Shown here one piece after another: positions 4,639-6,423 of a stretch of 6,423 nucleotides of DNA. A program made the position numbers and the translations under genes. The notes below the pieces were generated by a model that saw only the letters and a program-made list of their open reading frames with translations, was not told the DNA's origin and did not search any database. Position 1 is the first letter of the stretch. Every line of letters begins with the position of its first letter. The stretch lies in assembly GCA_913054205.1 (NCBI GenBank), contig CAJXJM010000155.1, forward strand, positions 1 to 6,423, read 5' to 3'. Origin of the DNA: an uncultured Rhodospirillaceae bacterium (GTDB lineage Bacteria > Pseudomonadota > Alphaproteobacteria > Rhodospirillales > UBA2165).

Positions 4639-6423
4639 GCAGCCTTTTCGTTTAAAGCCCGCCAAACCCGCTCTGGAGTCGCTGGCATAGCTATATCATC
4701 GACACCCAAGGCATCCGTAATGGCACCAATGACCGCTGGCGGCGCTCCTACGGTACCGGTTTCACCAGCACCCTTTACACCTAGTGGATTTGTTTTTGTT
4801 GGTACTGCCAGGTTTTCAATTTCAAAAGTTGGGAAATCGTCCGCTCTTGGCATGCAATAATCCAGGAAAGAAGCCGTGAGCAGCTGACCTGTTTGACCAT
4901 CATAAATAATATTTTCAAGAAGTGCCTGACCCACGCCCTGCGCAACCCCGCCGTGGATTTGGCCTTCCAACAGTAGTGGATTAATAACGGTTCCAACATC
5001 ATCGACAATAATCATGCTGGCGAGTTCAACCTTTCCAGTATCCGGGTCAATTTCCACTTCAGCAATCTGGCAACCATTCGGGTAGTTTCCCATTCCGCCA
5101 TTGAACTCACCCGCGGCATCAAGCCCCATCGGAAGGTGAGGCGGCCACATCATCGGCGTATACGATGCCTTGGCAACTTCAATGATGTTGATTTTTTTAT
5201 CAGTACCAGCAACGACAAATTCGCCATCTTCAAATTCAATATCACCTTCGCCAGCTTCTAATAAATGACCGGCAATCTTTTTGCCTTTTTCGATAATTAT
5301 ATCAGCAGCGTTTCTCAAAGCAGATCCACCAACCGTCATCGATCGAGAGCCAACTGTTCCGCGTCCCATAGCAACTTTATCTGAATCGCCCTGCAGTAAA
5401 TGGATGTTCTCATATGGCACGCCGAGGAAATCAGAAACCATTTGCGAATAAACTGTCTCATGGCCCTGGCCGTGGTTATGGGTACCGGCAATAACCGTGA
5501 CATCTCCACCTGGATCAAATCGGATTTCCATGCGCTCATTAAACGGTGCAGCAGATTCCATATAAACAGCGACACCTCGGCCACGAATTTTACCGCGAGA
5601 TTCTGAGTCAGCTTTGCGTGCTTCGAAACCGTTCCAATCGGAAATTTCAATGCCTTTATCCATGACGGCTTCAAAATCACCGCAATCTAAATTGGGCATC
5701 AACGCTGTTTGATACGGCATTTGATCGGCCTTAACTAGATTTAAGCGGCGCAGTTCGATCGGATCCTTATTCATTTCACGGGCAGCAATATCAAACAGGC
5801 GTTCCAGCACATATGCCGCTTCTGGACGGCCTGCGCCGCGATAGGGTGCAGTCGCACCCATATTCGTAAACAGGCATCGGGTGGTCGCATCAATTGCCGG
5901 AATGGCATAAACGCCTGACAGCAATATCGTAAAGAACATCGGCGAAATGCCGGCGCTTGGACTAAGATAGGCACCAACGTTGTAGTCTGCACTAACTCGA
6001 AGGCCGGTGACTTTTCCATCCGCATCAAACGCCATTTCACAATCGGCAATGACATCGCGACCGTGACTATCACTCATGAATGATTCAAGACGATCACCGA
6101 CCCATTTTACCGGTCTGCCCGTTACCTTGGCCGCCCAAAGAACGAGAACGTCTTCACCGTAGAAACCACCTTTCATACCAAAGCCGCCACCAACATCCGG
6201 AGAAATCACCTGGAGTTTAGCTTCTGAAATTTTTAGTAATTCATGCGCGATCTCTTGACGCACTCGGTTGGGTCCCTGATTGCCGGAATAAAGCGTGTAT
6301 TTCTCTTCGCCCTGCTCATACACCCCGATGGAAGTACGTGGCTCCATCGCATTTGTATTCACTCTATTATTTGCAATGGTTGCTTTGGTCACGTGGTGCG
6401 CATTATTAATCGCTTCTTCAACA
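4635..6423 (-). CDS. Molybdopterin-binding subunit of a xanthine dehydrogenase/CoxL-family hydroxylase, N-terminus outside window
   Basis: This is the large catalytic subunit of a molybdenum hydroxylase, which adds an oxygen from water to an aldehyde or N-heterocycle carbon and passes electrons to FeS and FAD subunits. About 595 residues are visible; the family usually has 750-800, so roughly 170-190 are missing. The frame stays open to the window edge and the first visible residues (NNRVNTNAMEPR) lie mid-protein, so the GTG at 6392 is not the start. Motifs, numbered from that GTG: PDVGGGFGMKGG (65-76), the active-site loop APYRGAGRPE (182-191), GTHNHGQGHET (303-312) and the catalytic Glu544 in VKGAGETGT. 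The loop resembles the AYRGAGR of form II CoxL-like proteins, not the AYRCSFR of true CO dehydrogenase. Partner subunits, if adjacent, would be to the right of the window. Its relation to the cyclase operon is by proximity only. Confidence 0.93.
   Translation of the reverse strand, partial: VEEAINNAHHVTKATIANNRVNTNAMEPRTSIGVYEQGEEKYTLYSGNQGPNRVRQEIAHELLKISEAKLQVISPDVGGGFGMKGGFYGEDVLVLWAAKVTGRPVKWVGDRLESFMSDSHGRDVIADCEMAFDADGKVTGLRVSADYNVGAYLSPSAGISPMFFTILLSGVYAIPAIDATTRCLFTNMGATAPYRGAGRPEAAYVLERLFDIAAREMNKDPIELRRLNLVKADQMPYQTALMPNLDCGDFEAVMDKGIEISDWNGFEARKADSESRGKIRGRGVAVYMESAAPFNERMEIRFDPGGDVTVIAGTHNHGQGHETVYSQMVSDFLGVPYENIHLLQGDSDKVAMGRGTVGSRSMTVGGSALRNAADIIIEKGKKIAGHLLEAGEGDIEFEDGEFVVAGTDKKINIIEVAKASYTPMMWPPHLPMGLDAAGEFNGGMGNYPNGCQIAEVEIDPDTGKVELASMIIVDDVGTVINPLLLEGQIHGGVAQGVGQALLENIIYDGQTGQLLTASFLDYCMPRADDFPTFEIENLAVPTKTNPLGVKGAGETGTVGAPPAVIGAITDALGVDDIAMPATPERVWRALNEKAA

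Noticed and set aside
5336..5680. Minus-strand alternative-frame ORFs inside the Mo-hydroxylase gene (also 4781-5008 and 5771-6073)
   Set aside because: They are out-of-frame readings of a continuous coding region with conserved motifs.
4635..6423. CO dehydrogenase large subunit (coxL, form I)
   Set aside because: The Cys-containing AYRCSFR loop is replaced by APYRGAGR.
1..6423. CRISPR array, tRNA, rRNA or riboswitch
   Set aside because: No regularly spaced identical repeats, cloverleaf-like segment or conserved RNA core was seen, and there is little noncoding space outside 593-1060 and 3531-3731.

Overview
The window looks like part of the chromosome of a Gram-negative proteobacterium of moderate GC, most likely a marine or soil alphaproteobacterium. 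This is inferred from the style of the IS6-family transposase and the catabolic gene families; nothing in the window fixes the taxon. There is no rRNA, tRNA, CRISPR array or replication origin.

Layout. (1) Positions 1-752 are insertion-sequence material: the 3' part of an IS6-family element (transposase to 592, right terminal repeat to about 646), followed directly by a diverged 104-nt copy of the 3' end of a second IS6 element. (2) Positions 753-1060 hold only a doubtful 97-codon ORF and an imperfect short duplication, probably degraded DNA. (3) Positions 1061-3530 are a tight minus-strand operon, in transcription order: cyclase-family metallohydrolase 2 (2721-3530), cyclase-family metallohydrolase 1 (1912-2715) and an SDR oxidoreductase (1061-1885). 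(4) Positions 3531-3731 are a divergent control region with several inverted repeats, two of which fit the LysR T-N11-A pattern. (5) Positions 3732-4634 encode a LysR-type regulator on the plus strand, starting with TTG. (6) Positions 4635-6423 are the C-terminal three quarters of a molybdopterin-binding subunit of the xanthine dehydrogenase/CoxL superfamily on the minus strand. It runs off the right edge, and its stop codon abuts the lysR stop codon.

How the genes may work together (inference). The arrangement resembles a substrate-inducible catabolic island. A molybdenum hydroxylase would oxidise a ring carbon or aldehyde, cyclase-family hydrolases (the family of isatin hydrolase and bacterial kynurenine formamidase) would open a lactam, lactone or amide bond, and the SDR would interconvert an alcohol and a carbonyl. 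The LysR protein would switch on the divergent operon in response to the substrate. The substrate cannot be read from the sequence. The best specific leads are the pair of cyclase paralogues, one of which has Asn in place of the metal-binding Asp, and the well-placed LysR operator architecture.
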